This document shows positions 1 through 13,204 of a stretch of DNA of 64,000 bases, one piece after another. How positions within the stretch are numbered: the stretch's first letter is position 1; each line of letters opens with the position of its first letter. The stretch covers positions 1 through 64,000 of the forward strand of contig VWPU01001241.1 of assembly GCA_013398955.1 (NCBI GenBank), in the 5' to 3' direction. Origin of the DNA: Callaeas wilsoni (taxonomy: Eukaryota; Chordata; Aves; Passeriformes; Callaeidae). The notes beneath the pieces were generated by a model. That model searched no databases. It was not told the DNA's origin and saw nothing but the letters and a program-made list of their open reading frames with translations. The position numbers and the translations under genes are program-made.

Positions 1-720
1 AAGATGATCTGTTCCATAACCTTACCAGGCACCAAGGTCAGGCTGCCTGGCCTGTAGTTTCCCAGATCCTCATTCCGGCCCTTCTTGTGGATGGGTGTCA
101 CATTGGCCAGCTTCCAGTTGTCTGGGACCTCCCCAATGAGCCAGGACTGAAGGTAAATGATGGAGAGTGGCTTCACAAGCTCATCTGCCAGCTCCCTCAT
201 CACCCTAGGATGGTCCCATAGATTTATGAGCATCTAAGTGCCTCAGCAGGCCTCTGACAGCTTCCTCCTGGGTTACAGTGGGGCTGTTCTGCTCCACGAC
301 ACCATCTACCAGCCCAGGAGGACAGCTGTCCTGAGGACAGCCTATCTTTTTGTTGAAAACTGAGGCAAAGAAGGTGTTCAGTACCTCTGCCTATTCCTCA
401 TCTTTAGTTACTAAATTTCCTCCCACATCTAATAGAGAATAGAGGTTGTCCTTACCCTTCCTTTTGCTATTAATGTATTTATAAAAATATTTTTTATTGT
501 CCTTCACATAAGTTGCCAGTTTGAGTTCTAAATGGGCTTTTGCCTCTAATTTTTTTTTCTACGTGCCCTAGCCACCCCCTTAAACATTTCCTGAGATACC
601 TGACCCTCCTTCCAAAGGTGTTACACCCTCTTTTTTTTTCCTTAGTTCCTTCAACAGCTCCTTGCCCATCCAGGGTGGGCATATCACATGTGTACCCATC
701 TTGTCATCATCTCCCGAGAC
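1..720 (-). mobile_element. CR1 LINE fragment, ORF2 endonuclease-RT linker and start of RT
   Basis: Read on the minus strand, this encodes the part of CR1 ORF2 that joins the endonuclease to the reverse transcriptase. Conceptual pieces include KDNKKYFYKYINSKRK, then a stretch ending DELVKPLSIIYLQSWL, then WKLANVTPIHKKGRNEDLGN and YRPGSL, the fingers motif of non-LTR reverse transcriptases. The frame is broken by stops and frameshifts (for example after KELRKKK, near 600), so it is a dead copy. The palm and catalytic part of the RT would lie to the left of the window. The inner boundary near 720 is an estimate, placed where the CR1-like reading fades. CR1 is the dominant LINE of birds. This copy covers the same domain as the 46700-47560 fragment but on the other strand. 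Confidence 0.88.
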
Positions 721-1057
721 TTTCTTCTCAGAAGGGTGTTTAAAATAGATTAAATGTTCTCTGAAAATAAATACCATCAAAATATTGTCTTTTGTACTAG
801 AGTTTAAGTATCCATACCATACAGATTTTAAAATGTCATGTGTATAAATAAATCATAATGCAATAATTTAACTAAATTAATTAATCTGATGCCAAAATCA
901 TACTCACATTCTTCCAAAAACATGTCTGTGGAAATTTTTCTGTGGGTCCTAGTCTGCTAGCCTTGCTAAATTAGAGAAATCTTGATGAGCATTGCAGGAA
1001 GAAAAGGAAGAGTTCAGGGCAAAACGTCATCAACTCTTATTGTGTGATAACTCACTC
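721..1057. other. AT-rich DNA without recognisable feature
   Basis: This separates the CR1 fragment from the SINE. I see no coding potential, repeat or RNA signature here. Confidence 0.6.
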
Positions 1058-1198
1058 AGAATCACAGAACATTCTAAGATGGAGAGGACCCATAAGGATC
1101 ATCAAGTCCAGCTCTTAAATAAATGGCCTGTACAGGGATCAAATCTGTGCCCTTGGCATTATTAACATCATGCTCTAACCAACTGAGCTAATCACCTT
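1058..1198 (-). mobile_element. tRNA-Ile-derived SINE with CR1-like tail (TguSINE1-like)
   Basis: On the minus strand the first 75 bases (1198 to 1124) follow tRNA-Ile: an A box TAGCTCAGTTGG, a TTAATAA anticodon loop that keeps anticodon AAT, a degenerate B box AGATTTGATCC, and a 3' end at GGCCA. The remaining bases follow the 3' end of a CR1 LINE: GGACTTGATGATCC, then TTATGGGTCC, then ATTCTGTGATTCT. This head-tail combination is that of TguSINE1, a SINE known from passerine birds that is mobilised by CR1 reverse transcriptase through its copied tail. The copy appears nearly full length. No clear target-site duplication is seen, as is usual for CR1-mobilised elements. It is the best single clue to the host lineage. 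Confidence 0.88.
1136..1190 (-). promoter_or_regulatory. Internal RNA polymerase III promoter boxes of the SINE
   Basis: The A box (TAGCTCAGTTGG, 1190-1179) is intact. The B box (AGATTTGATCC, 1146-1136) has lost the core GGTTCGA consensus bases. The pair is inherited from the tRNA-Ile ancestor. With a weakened B box the copy is unlikely to be transcribed efficiently. Confidence 0.75.
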
Positions 1199-4100
1199 GC
1201 TACTAGAAATGTTTAAAACTAAACCACCAGAACAACAAAACCTGCTTTTTATTCCTTTATAGGTGACAGTTTTCAGAAGTCCTTAGATAGCCTTTTCTAG
1301 TTCAGATAAATATCTCACACTAGCAGAGGAATATGGGACGACAATCCTGTTTGTAATCCGTTTATCTAGGAGTTCATCTGGGGAAGAAGGGCAGACAAAG
1401 TAAAAAACAGAAAAGAAACAGAAACCTTGTAACAGAAGACCAAAGAAAAGAGCAAGGAGAAAGGAAAGGCATGTGTCAAAATACCTGTATAAGAAAAGGC
1501 AAGGCAAACAGAAAAATCCATTGTCAAATGGATTAAAACAAGATTAAAGCAATTAAACCAAGATCAAAGGAGAGCTGAAAGCAACAAAGTGTTGAAAAGA
1601 TAAGAGCAGAAAGTACAAAATGGGGAGAAGCAAAAGCAGCAGCTGTCTGCAAGAACCAGCAATTTTTAAACTGGTGCAGCAAGGGTCTAAAAAGTAGTAT
1701 AGCCACATAGAAACTTTAAGAGCATGTGGCTTGCGGTAGCATAAACATATAGGTTTCGAGAGACCGGTTTGGCAGGTTGCTTGTGTGACCCTGTCAGAAA
1801 GGCTGCTCACTACTGGCTAAGGGAGAATGCCCTCGATCTCTATGAATCTCAGTGGTATCCAAATCTGCACTCTCCTTTCGAAGACAGAAATGTCTGGCAC
1901 TGATGTTTGGCATTCTACAATTCAGAAGAGGTTCCATAGCCATTTACAGAAGTTTTGCTTAGAAAATTCCCTAGTGAGAAACACGTGGCATCCCAGCAAC
2001 TTCCTGTAGATAATGAAAGTTGTTCACACAGCAATATTATCCCTCAGGAGAGTAGATTCAAATCCTTACTGGTCTTAACACACTAAAAATCCCCACACAA
2101 TAGCTAGCCTCTGCTAGAATGAAACCTGCTGCCAAAAGCTAAAGAAGATATTTTCCTGCTTCCCAACACAGCTGGTGAAAGAAGAGAAATCAGTGCCCAT
2201 ATGTGTGTCTATTTTTCTCAAGCTGAATAATCTAAGCATTGTTTCTGCCTTCATTTAATGCAGGTATGAACCCACTTTCAACTGCAAATTTAGGCCCATT
2301 CTCTTATAGTCTCAAACTGTAGTGAGACGGAAGTTAAGCTGATAAATATAATAGTGTAAATCCAAACTGTTACGGCTTACAAGACATGCACACGAGTCTG
2401 CTCCACTTCTGTTTGCCAGCAGATATCCTCCCTTGTCTAAACAAAATAAAAACTGAGCTATAGCCAGAAAGGTGGAATATATGAACATGTCAGTTTGGGC
2501 ACATTTTGGCTTATTCTCTCAAGCATGTTCCCTATTTTACAGGCTGTGGCTACACTCTACAAAAAAAGGGTAAGGCATTGACATCAAACTTCTAGACTGT
2601 TAGGATACTCCCTGGCATAGTTTTGACTCATGTGAGTGAGTGCTTGCACAGGCAGTATCCATGTACAGTTTGGAGCTTAGTAAGGGCTAAAACCCACTCC
2701 TGACAGGCCATTTGAACAAAGCCTTTCTGGTTTGGGCAGTTGCAAAGTTTAACTGAGGGGACGTGAACTGTGCTGAGTCAGAGATGAGTCCCTGCCTTGT
2801 ATTTACTGTTCCATAGAGGTAACCATAGCAGTCATAGTGGTTACAGGGTTATGCAAACTTCTCATATTAAAGAAAGGCTCTAGTTAAAACATTTTATTTG
2901 TGGCTAGATAATCTATTTTCAATTATTTGGCCATGGAAAGGCTCTTATAAGCAGCATTTATTTTTCCAGTTAAACCTGGGATGAACACAAAAATCACATA
3001 AAATAAAGACAGAGAGGCATCCTTTCAGCTGCCATTAAAAATCTGGAAGACCTGGACCTGCCCTCTCCACTATGCTGCAAATATTCCGTTTCAGGACATC
3101 GTGAGTACTAACAGGATATTTAAGGTCATATCTCCTAGCTCTGTTTACTGTGGCTGCTTTTCTTTCCCTGATTGCTGCAAATGACTGCTTTTGCTAAAAA
3201 ATAATCTCCTTCCCACTGACAGTCTTATGGCAGAGAATCTTTTAAGTGGCAAATCTCAGTAGTGAGTCATCCAATCAGTCAATCAAGAATCTAGTGAAGA
3301 TTGGCCATAAAGCAATCTCATACATACATATTCCCCCTTGCTTTGCCCATCAGTGTCAAATTCAAAATGCAGGTGCATAAATGCTCTTCAGTGACTGCAC
3401 AGTCATTATCACATAATTTAACTGGTTGATAGGTATGCTCAGTAACGTGACTCACTATTCAGATTTCCTCTTCACCAGGGGAAGTATTTTCTATTCAGAT
3501 TTTTTTTTCTAATTCACAGCCAATGATTTTGAAAGAAGTTTAGAAAGATGGATGTACAGTGTGGAGATTCTGGTTTATTGGAACAATAGTAGGCCTCTTC
3601 CTTTTTAGTCATCTGCTGTTTCATATCTTCTGCACGGAAGAGACCTTATGTATCACCCACTTTTAATCACCAATAGTTGACATTCAGTGTGACCATTCTG
3701 AGGCTCACTGCCTCCAATTCTAAGCTCTTCACCTACATAGTTGCATCAAGAGTCCTAATTTCCTAGACCTCATGAAGAGTTGGGATTTGCCACAGGACGA
3801 TTCAAAGCCTATGTATCTGCCTGCTGGTCTGAGTAATGGTGTGAAAGGGTCTGTTTTTCTGTGTTGTTTATATCTTAGTCTGAAGAAATTGATTTTGTAA
3901 TTTAGGCATTCAATTTAAGTGTCTGAAATTCCATATGGAAGTATAGCTTTTACAGAGCTCCCAAATTGTTAAGGCCTGTCTCAGGTGCGGTTCTGACACA
4001 ACCTTACACTCAGAATGCAGTCACTTGTACTTTCTTTTCTGGTCTTCCCTGACACAGAAACATAGATTAAACTGGCAAACCATTTCAGGGTGCTATCATC

Positions 4101-7100
4101 ATGTAAAATTAGTTTTGTGAAAACCTGTCTGCTGTTTAAGCTCGATCAGCTGTTTCACTTCAGTTGTCAATGCAGAAAGAATGAAATGAGAAGTGTGGAA
4201 TACCAGTCTAAGTAAGAAGTGGCTTAGGTTAGTTTATAAATTTTTTGAAAAAGCACCCTGAAGTCAAAATCCAGAAGAAGAATGTAATATATTCAAACTC
4301 AAAGATGAGATATAAATCCATAACACACATTACTTTCTAAATGGCTTAAAAGGCTGACTGAGGCAGCTGTGCCTCCTGACTAAACCTGTCTGTCCCCTAC
4401 ATACAAGGCATCATTGGGACCCACCATGGAGTGGAAGAACTGAGCAAAGTCCAGGCCCTTAGCAGTTGAAGGGTTATTGCACTGTAACTTGTCCCTGTAG
4501 TATCTCGGAAAGAAGCATCCACTATCTCTGCTTTGCAATTGGGCCACTGTGTGTCCTGTAGCACAAAATTCTTGTATTCAGACAAAAAAGGAAGGACTCA
4601 GCAATGGGCTCTCTTACTGAACCTGTCTCTACACACATGAAGAAGCAGACTTGAGTTTCTCTGTGTCAGCTCCAAGGCTGGCTACAAGAAACTATTCTGA
4701 CCCATAAGCCACACAGAGGATTTTCTGTGGCACTATGCCTGACCTGGCAAGCCCAGAGCTTGTTAGCTTTGGCACAGCACCAGACCAGCATGGCTAAGCA
4801 GTTTCTAGTTCTGACCAGCTCAGAGTCTGAGCAGAACAATACTAGGTCTGTCTGAACCTGTCTGTGTACGTTAGGTGCCACAGCATTTGATTAAGGGGTG
4901 AAAGGCCTTCAATTCTGCTCTCTAGACCGTATTTAAGTATGAACATCAGGCAGTTACAGACAGACTGTTAAGGCAGGTAGGACCAAAATCTAGGGACTCC
5001 TAGTTGAAAACTTGACATGCCCTCCTCCTTCTCCTCAACAGTCTTAACCTAACTTGGTAGCCTAACCTGGGAATCAATTAAAAGAAGAAAATGGGGAACT
5101 GCTTTAGTCATGTAAATGAAGCCCTATACAGCAGTAATGTAGGAGTTACTGAGGCTGAACACCAGTCAAGGGAAGCTTCAGTGTACCACATACAAGAGAC
5201 ACCAATTCACTTTTCCATGTTTTTCTGTCCCCATTAGACTCTTGAACTTCCACCTCAACAGAAAATCATCTTTGCCAATGGCATGTATAACTTCCTGGAC
5301 TATAAACATGTAAATTCAAATCTACTGCAGCTAAGGCATACAGCTCTTAGCACTAGGTCTTCCACTTCCTGGCTAGTCGTGGGGACTGCCTTTGTGTCGC
5401 TATTATGCCTTTCATATTGACTGTAGACCTCAGTAAGTCTAAATGTTTTACATCTTTAGAATTTAGATGGTTGTAAGCCTAAATCTGGAGTGCAGAAGAG
5501 CTATAAATAGAGATTAGTACCTATTTCTCCAGAAAAGGCACTTTTGAATCTGGTTATGTGTTTAAAATTAGGTTAATACAAAAGCTTAAACAATAAGTGA
5601 GCCATTGACTTTAGGGACCTGAGGGCTTAATCAAAGTTTGAAATCCAGTGAACTGCTGTTGAGGATTTCAAGGGCTTTGAGACACTTTAATATCTAAGAC
5701 AGACAATGCAAGCTTTAGCCTTATCATTAACTAAGGACAGAAATTGCCTTCACCAGTTTCTCTTCAAGTATTCTGCAACCTACAGGGTGCACAGGTCTCT
5801 CCTTGAGAAATCGAGAAGGGTGACGCTTGTTTTTCAGCACTTAGAAAGGCTCTCAGTCTGGTACTTACAGGTATTCTCTTTGAATGTAAAGATTATTATT
5901 CAAAGCACTTTCCTCTTTCTTACAGTAGGATGAACTTTTCCATTTTCTAGGTCAGTACCCACTGAATTGGTCTGGTTTTACAAGGCCTCTCTGCTTTGAG
6001 TTGGATACAGTGCAAGTTTAGATAGAGAGTCTCAGGAGGGTGTTTAGTGAAGGGAGGCACAGAACTGCCAAGCTTCTGTAAAACAAGCAACCACAGGTGG
6101 AAGACAGAGATGGGGTGCCAATCCTGGGTGTGTACAGAAAATACAGTACAGAAATACAACTGTAGGCTTTTAAAAGAATTCTTGCCAGGAAACATAAGCA
6201 GCTAGAGCTTTTAAGCAAGCTAGAAATGGGATGAGGGGGAGTTTTTGGACAGCCCTTCTGATCTGCAGTTTATATATTCCATTTAAGGTGTTTGTGAAGT
6301 ATTTTCATAGTCACCTTAAGGCCTTGTGAAAAATTTACTTCAACTTTTGGCTCCTTTGCTGAAAGTAAAAATGTGTCCTTTTTTATCTTGGCATGCCCCT
6401 ATATTTTGCTTTTCTATGAGATACATACTTTGTGCTGGTAATGTTTTGGCTCATTCTCTATTGTGTCTCCTATAAAATATCATTATTAAGTGTATTCTCT
6501 TTATTTTAGAACTTACATAAGTGTAAACTCATTATATATTGATTCCATTTAAATCTCTCCAGATTTGTACCCTTTATTTTGTACTGTTGGCTGGTCCAAA
6601 TACTTTAGTGTTACCTGGAGACAGGGAAATGAAAGCAACAGTTTTATCTTCCTCTAAATCATTTAGGTACATACTGAATGCATCAGGCTCAAACCGATCC
6701 TCTTTTTAATGTATTCCACTAACAGTTGAAAGGCATTTAAAAAAACCAAACAAACGTACTTAAGGTTGCCATGAAAATGTGGCCAATTTTTTCACTATTT
6801 TACTAATATTGCAGTCTATATTTCCGTTTGCTCTTTTAAATTTTAGTTAATTCAGCTACAACAACTTTCATCCAATTATTTAATATAAATATTTCTAGGC
6901 ATTTCAAAGAGCTACTTACGGTTATGTTAGTGTCTTAGTTGGGATACAGACTAAGAAATAATCACTACATGGCATGTTGAATATAGATCCTTTTTGACAG
7001 ATGAAAATAATGTAACATTGTCCTTGTTAAAAAAAACAAAAAAGGCTTTGCATGCTAAAAAGTGTACATGGACATGGGACAGTTGTATGTTCATTTTTAA

Positions 7101-10100
7101 AATATCTAAACTTTAAAGTGATTCATTATTAGGCTTTAGGTTATCTTTGATCAGTTTGAATTGGGATAGAAGACACCATTTGAAAGCTGGATATGAAGGA
7201 AAGGATAACAAGGATATTTCAGGTGAGCATTTACTTTGCCTAGGCTTTATTAATCTTGTGTCTGCAAAAAAAAAAATTACCTTTCCTAAATATGTTTATC
7301 AGTTGCAACACAGATAGACTTTCTAGTTGCTAGACAGAAGTATAAGTAGTGTTCACAACAAACTTGGGTGGAAACGTATTAACCACACACTTTGTTTGAA
7401 ATGAGCAGCTGTGAAGGTGCTATGGACAGTAACTTGGAATTACATCCTACCAAATCCTATTACTTCTGGCCCTGTTCCAGCACATGAGGAATCCCATTAT
7501 GTTCCAGCCCTGTACTTTAGTTATTACTATTAAAGTCAAGCAGTGTTCAAAATGAATAAAAACATCATAAACCAGCCTGCAGAGTTCCTCTTCCATTTCT
7601 TATAATCCTCAGCATTTAATTAAAGAAAATTCTATTCCTCTTTCTTCCAAAACTATTACAAGTGTGGTAGGATACATCTAATCAGAACACAGTTGCAAAA
7701 CATAGTTATTTTGCAGTCATGAGTCAAACTTTTCAAAGAAATTTTAAAAGAAACTTCAAGCTGTGATAAGTTAAATATGGCCCAGTATCAGGAACAGGAA
7801 AGAAAATATAACAGGTGGCCTTAAAAGAAAGAAATTTTTAAAAAATTATTTCCTTTGGGATTTCATGAAATTTCTTTTAAAAGGCAAGAGACTTTGCAAA
7901 GATGAAATGTTCTTTGTTTTGGTTATTCTGAACTTACTAAGGTATTTTTCATTTCTGAAGAACTATTGAGATAAAGATATTAGAAAGATCAGAGGTATAT
8001 TTGTGGCTGAGGGTTAAATTTTAATCACATTCTGTAAACATCTCTCTAATTGTTAATTTTCATACAGCTCTACATTGATGCATTAATATTTTGAAAAAAT
8101 AATATCCTTCCATTGAATCTACTGAAGAAATTCAAGAATGATAGCAAAAGAAGAAGAAAGCCCACATATGGTGGTGTACATACTTCTGCATCCTTGAATG
8201 AAATACCCTACTTGACTTTTTCAATTTCTGTGGAAGGGATGAGGATACAGTTTTCTGGGTACCAACATATTTATATCCATATACAATTACATATGCATCT
8301 GAAGTCAAGAAATATTCACTCAGGCACACAAAAGCACTGAGCCCCAAAGGAAAAAAAAAGCCCAACCGTGGAAAGCCAAAACAAACAAAACTAAAAGCAA
8401 TTAAAACAAAAACAAATTAGAAAATCAGGACAAATAAAAATTATAAATGAACTATATGCCTTTTTCTTATAGCGGCTTGTTATATTTATTTAGTTAAAGC
8501 TACTTTATATTTTATTGAAGAAATATTATCTATGTTCAGCTTTATTATAGGTTTGTGACTTTGAATTTTCTCATAAATTCACATGGCAAAATGTTACTGC
8601 TTTTTCCAGGCTCTAATATTTATACTCTGAAAACAATCTGTTCCTTCTGCATGTCCATAGGAAGAAAGTGATAAAATTGTCAGGAGACTTTTCCTTTAAG
8701 GAATAGGAATGTATTTGTGAAAAACGCTACAAGCCTTTTTTTTTAAAGTTTGGGATTACTTACCAAAAAACCCCTATAAATCAAATTTATGTAGCATGTC
8801 TTTATGCACGCCAAGGCCCCTGCATCTACTGAAGTTGAAATGCTTCACAAGTTTTCTAGAACTTGCTATTTCACTCAGACAGTAAATGCTGTTTTGCTTG
8901 GTGCTTAATCTAGTTTAAAAATGAGGGATTTCACACACTTAGCTACCATGTCCAAAACCAACTTTCTCACACAGTTGAAACACAAACCTTGGTTTTCTTA
9001 GCTGTCCTGAACTTGGTATGCGTTATATGGAATGCAATCACACTCTTTGACAATTGGATTGAGAAATTTATCTTTTCCCATGTTAATCTTGCCAGTGATC
9101 TGATTACTTTGTATATCCAGGATATTAAACTGGAAGACAGACCCTACCACAAACCCTAGATTCTGGCTTGCTTGGAGCAGTATTAATGTATTCTCTCTGG
9201 AAAGCTCTCTTGTTAACACCTGTGGCATTTATTTTAAAAAACTATAAAAAAAATTATTAGTACTCACTTGAAATAGTAGTATTGTAAGTCTGACTGTCAA
9301 ATAATAAAATGGAGGCAGCTAGTTGAGAAGTTTTATATCTTTGACCAAAATATCTGATATAACTGAAAAGGTAATAAGTTATAAGGCCTACAAGCCTTTC
9401 TGCAAATGACAATAACAAAAAATCTTTGTGAAAATTTCAGACATCACATTTAAGTAAATTTTAATTCTATTTTAGAATATAATTATAATGTGAACTATCA
9501 GTTACACTCCTACATTTATGAGGCAGATTGTGCAAGATGACACACACACAGACAATAATGCCTACGTCCCTCTCCTTCCACATCATCTTCCCACCAACCC
9601 CCTACCATTTCCCAGTCCCCACAGTTCCAGTTCCAAGACCTAGCTGGGCTCACAGGATAATGCAGGGCTCCCCTGGCAGATGTGCCTGAGCAGTGACAGA
9701 CTGCATCTTCTCTCTCCTTGTTCTAAGGCTGCAAAGTGCTACCAGTTTGGGGGGCAGGGGATTCATTAGTCTTTTGGTTTAAGCGTGTAAAGTCCACGAC
9801 CCATTTAGAATCTGGTGTTGGCAGGGAAAGCTTTGATAGGTAGATATGTTTTCTGATGATGGGAGGAAATTCAGCATAATCTATGGTGGCTTTGAATCTC
9901 CTTATCAACTGTGGACTGAAACAAGCAATTTTGGGAGAAACGTGGTCTGGTAATGAACGAATAGTGCTGGCATAATTTGATTATTTAAGACTGAAATAAT
10001 GAAAGAGACAATTGTAAAATAGCAGGTAATATAAATGTCTGTTTTGATATGTAAATTAAATCGAACAACAAAATAATTAGAATTAGGCTTTTGGAGGCAG

Positions 10101-10439
10101 CTGAGATGGCTAATATCGGTTCTTTCCTTTCAGGAAAGACCTGACAAAGAAAATAAGCTCCTAAATAAGTCTGCATTTTTACCTATTGCAACCATGAGTT
10201 TTATACAAATCTTAAGTATTGTCATTACTTTTTCATGCACCATAGTGCTGAAAGATGCTTACAATTTTTGCTAGGGTCAGTGGACAGGAAACATCACATT
10301 TCAATAGAAAGCTTCAGTTCCTTCAGACAAGGTTGATGACTATATCAAAAATAGCTATTTGCATTGGCCATTCGTTACTGTCTTCATCATCATCATGTGT
10401 AAGAAAATCCCCTGTAGCACATCTGTGTACATATTTTTC
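1199..10439. other. 9.2 kb of AT-rich DNA, no gene recognised
   Basis: I see no exon, repeat family or RNA gene that I can name. Open frames are short and lack supporting context. The word AACCTGTCT occurs at 4122, 4383, 4620 and 4855, but the DNA between the copies is not alike. A slightly GC-richer stretch lies at 9560-9720. A minus-strand frame at 8998-9228 has an acceptor-like CCACAG just upstream but no recognisable homology. Confidence 0.6.
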
Positions 10440-10885
10440 CTCTTCTCCTTTTCCAGCACTGATATCCCCCAGCAATCTCAACCAGCCTCCTCTGGAACCC
10501 CCACCCAAACCCTCAGTCCCAGGAATTTGTCTAAGGCCATTGTCCTAAATACCTGTCTGGGTCGAGCTGTAGGATTACTTATCTGCAGCCCTGTCCCTCG
10601 GATGAATATCAGACACACCTTTTGGATGAGCCCCTCCTGTATTTTTTACCTTGTCCTCAGCCTTGTCTTTAGCCCTGTCACCTTGTCACCCTGATGGGAC
10701 ACCCAGTTACCTCCTGGCCCTTGTTCAGCCCCTTGCCCTGGTACCAGCCACTGGCTTTCCCTGGCTCAGCCCCAGGAGTACATTGCCCAGTCAGTATCCT
10801 CAGCTCCTCTCTTCCTGCCCCTCGGTTGTAGATCGTCTTCGCTCAGCCCCGACATCAAGTGGGTTCTCTTCCCATTTGTTGTAGC
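10440..10885. other. GC-richer island of unknown origin
   Basis: The base composition rises clearly above the flanks, with long C/T-rich runs and few CpGs. It includes a short period-12 repeat at 10649-10687. Open frames exist on both strands, but their composition (Pro, Ser, Leu) simply mirrors the C/T-rich DNA and I recognise no domain. It could be an old LTR or other repeat that I cannot name, or a single-copy conserved element. Confidence 0.4.
10649..10687 (+). repeat. Short 12-bp minisatellite, CCTTGTC core
   Basis: CCTTGTC starts at 10649, 10661 and 10681, with CCCTGTC at 10673. The first three starts are exactly 12 bp apart and the last is 8 bp on. The fillers (CTCAG, TTTAG) are alike. 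This indicates a small tandem expansion with later decay. Confidence 0.7.
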
Positions 10886-12219
10886 CCTTTAATGATCTGT
10901 TTAGAATTATAGTGAAGGGAAGGCTGTCCTGTGAGGAATTAAGTGAGGTGTGCTCAAGTCTTGGAGTCATGTCATTGAAAACTCAATAGTATTTGAGTTC
11001 AGTTACAGAAGATAAGAAGACAGAGTCAGTCTCAAGCAGAAAGGTCAGAAATTGATTTATGGGAGCAAAGCAGATCTACATTCCTTGGCTAGATGCTTTC
11101 ACATTTTACTTAAGATTTGAAATGTTGATAAATAACCTATGCATTTAAGTGAACAAACTTAAATATAAAAAAAAGGGCCACATATGTCTAAAATTAAACT
11201 ACTTTAACTATTTCAGTTCAGAAGAGATTATTTAGAAATGAGATCTAAACTGTCAATTAGGTTGTGAATTCAAAGACAGTGAAACTTGGAAGGAGATCTT
11301 TGTAGTGTTATTGACAAGACACTTAGGCAAATATTATGGTATTTGTATAACATAAATTTCTGATCTAAAGATGGAATATAAAATATTTCTAGATGACTTT
11401 ACTAGTTTCTGAAACCCCTCTAGGCACTACAGGTAAAGCTAAATTAAATAATATGAAATTACAGTGTGATAGCAATCTCTTTCTTAGCAGTTACTGTAAT
11501 AACAACATTCACACACTTTGAACTTGATGGTCCAGTGTTGGGTAACTTCTGTAGGTACTCTTGTAAATAGTGTATACCTTTGAACATAGCACATACGTGC
11601 ACTTAGGGAAAAGCATGGAACTACAGAGCAAAGGCAATAAAGAATACTAGAGGACAAAATAAAATTCTCTTGGTGATAAAAGCCCATAATCAGTCACAGA
11701 TGGTAAGATGTCAACAACAGTGAAAAAAAAGGAATTAATGTTCAAGAAATGTTAATATTCTCTAATTAGGAAGAAACAGAATGCTATATGTGTATCAGAT
11801 TAGGAAAATTAAATGCTTTTTCAGGCCATTACAATCCCCAGGGAATAGAAAAAAGTCTTCTACTATAGATATGCATGTTTAATCTGATTGTCTGAATAAT
11901 ATGAACCAAAAAGTCTTGGAAGAGCTGGCTGAATCTGACCTGCTGATGCTTTGAATTTTTAAAAGCTAGGAGATTCCAAGGGAATTTTGCAAAATGAAAA
12001 CTGTTTTGCCAGCAATATAAAGAGCAGAGAAGACAAGTGTGGCAGCTACAGTCCAGTTGGATTATAAGTATAAACATCGCCAGGGGGTAGGGGCAGGAAA
12101 ACAGATATAACAGATATATATACAGACAAAACAGTAGTGATTTAATTAAGAATAAAAATTATTATAAGTTCTAACCAGTTGTCTTAGTCAAAACACTGTC
12201 AGAAACTGTCAAGAAAACA

Positions 12220-12290
12220 CCAAACCCAAAAAACCAAAACCAAAAAACCACAGAAAACCAAACCAAACCAAATCAAACCAAACCAAACCA
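12220..12290 (+). repeat. (AAACC)n simple repeat
   Basis: The block starts as degenerate CAAAACCAAAAAACC-type sequence and becomes regular AAACC units from about 12254 to 12290, with one AAATC variant. It is flanked by unique AT-rich DNA. Confidence 0.9.
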
Positions 12291-13160
12291 ATCTAGCTAT
12301 TTTCATTCATTCTTAAGAAAGCATGCCTGATTCCTAAACTTAAGTATCTAGATATAATACTCCTTAATTTTGTATAGGCCTTTGTTTTACTGTTAATTCT
12401 CAATCTGTAAAGATATGTAGATGGACGGCTATCTTAAATAGTTTTCAGTAGAAAGTTACTAAGTAACGAGATTAAATTCTTCAGGCCTTGTTACTTGGTC
12501 CAGCCTTATTTAGTGTTCCTCATGTAAATCAAAAATACAATACATCTGCTGAAACTGGTTCAGCATATACATCTTTGTATAAAAGGTAATACTAGGTCAT
12601 ATTAGGCAAAATCCATGCTCAGTCCCTGCTGGAGAATATAAGAACTATGTAGAGAAAATTGATAAAGAGTAGATTTTTTGTGATTGATCCATTCTGTGAA
12701 ATGTAGATTGCATTTACTTTTTATTTTTTAAAATTTATTTCATTTATTTTTATATGCTTTTACGTGTTGTTGATAAGTACACTCTCAAATGAGTCCTAAA
12801 GGCTTTTTCTCAGGACATATCGTAAATCTGAAGAAAAACCTTTGAAGTTTTCTAAAAATTTCTTTTTCTTCTTTTTAGACAAACATTTATTTTAGAATTT
12901 TAACAAAGGAATTAAAACCACAAGAATCCTTTCCCTTAACACTTTCGATATATGGTTACTTTAGCTTGTTCAATCTTCTCTTAATTTTTTAGAAGCCTCT
13001 ATAATCTGCTGTATACATATTTATTCAACATCTGTTTTGAAATAGTGTAGTAGACTAAATATAAAGTTAAGATGCCAGAATTTCTTTTATTTTTGTCTAG
13101 AAGGACCGCTATTGTGTCACCACACTGTTGCATCTTCCTACAACCTCACTAATATCAAGA

Positions 13161-13204
13161 GTCCCTCCCACTCCCTTCCTTCCCTTCCCAGCCATCCATC
13201 CTCC
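13161..13204 (+). repeat. Polypyrimidine CT-rich tract
   Basis: An almost uninterrupted run of C and T (CCCTCCCACTCCCTTCCTTC and onward). It can form non-B DNA but carries no other signal. Confidence 0.7.

Noticed and set aside
1124..1198. Functional tRNA-Ile gene
   Set aside because: The acceptor stem and B box are degraded and the sequence continues directly into a CR1 tail, so it is a SINE head.
8998..9228. Minus-strand frame preceded by an acceptor-like CCACAG
   Set aside because: No donor follows in frame, it is no longer than chance predicts, and no homology is recognised.
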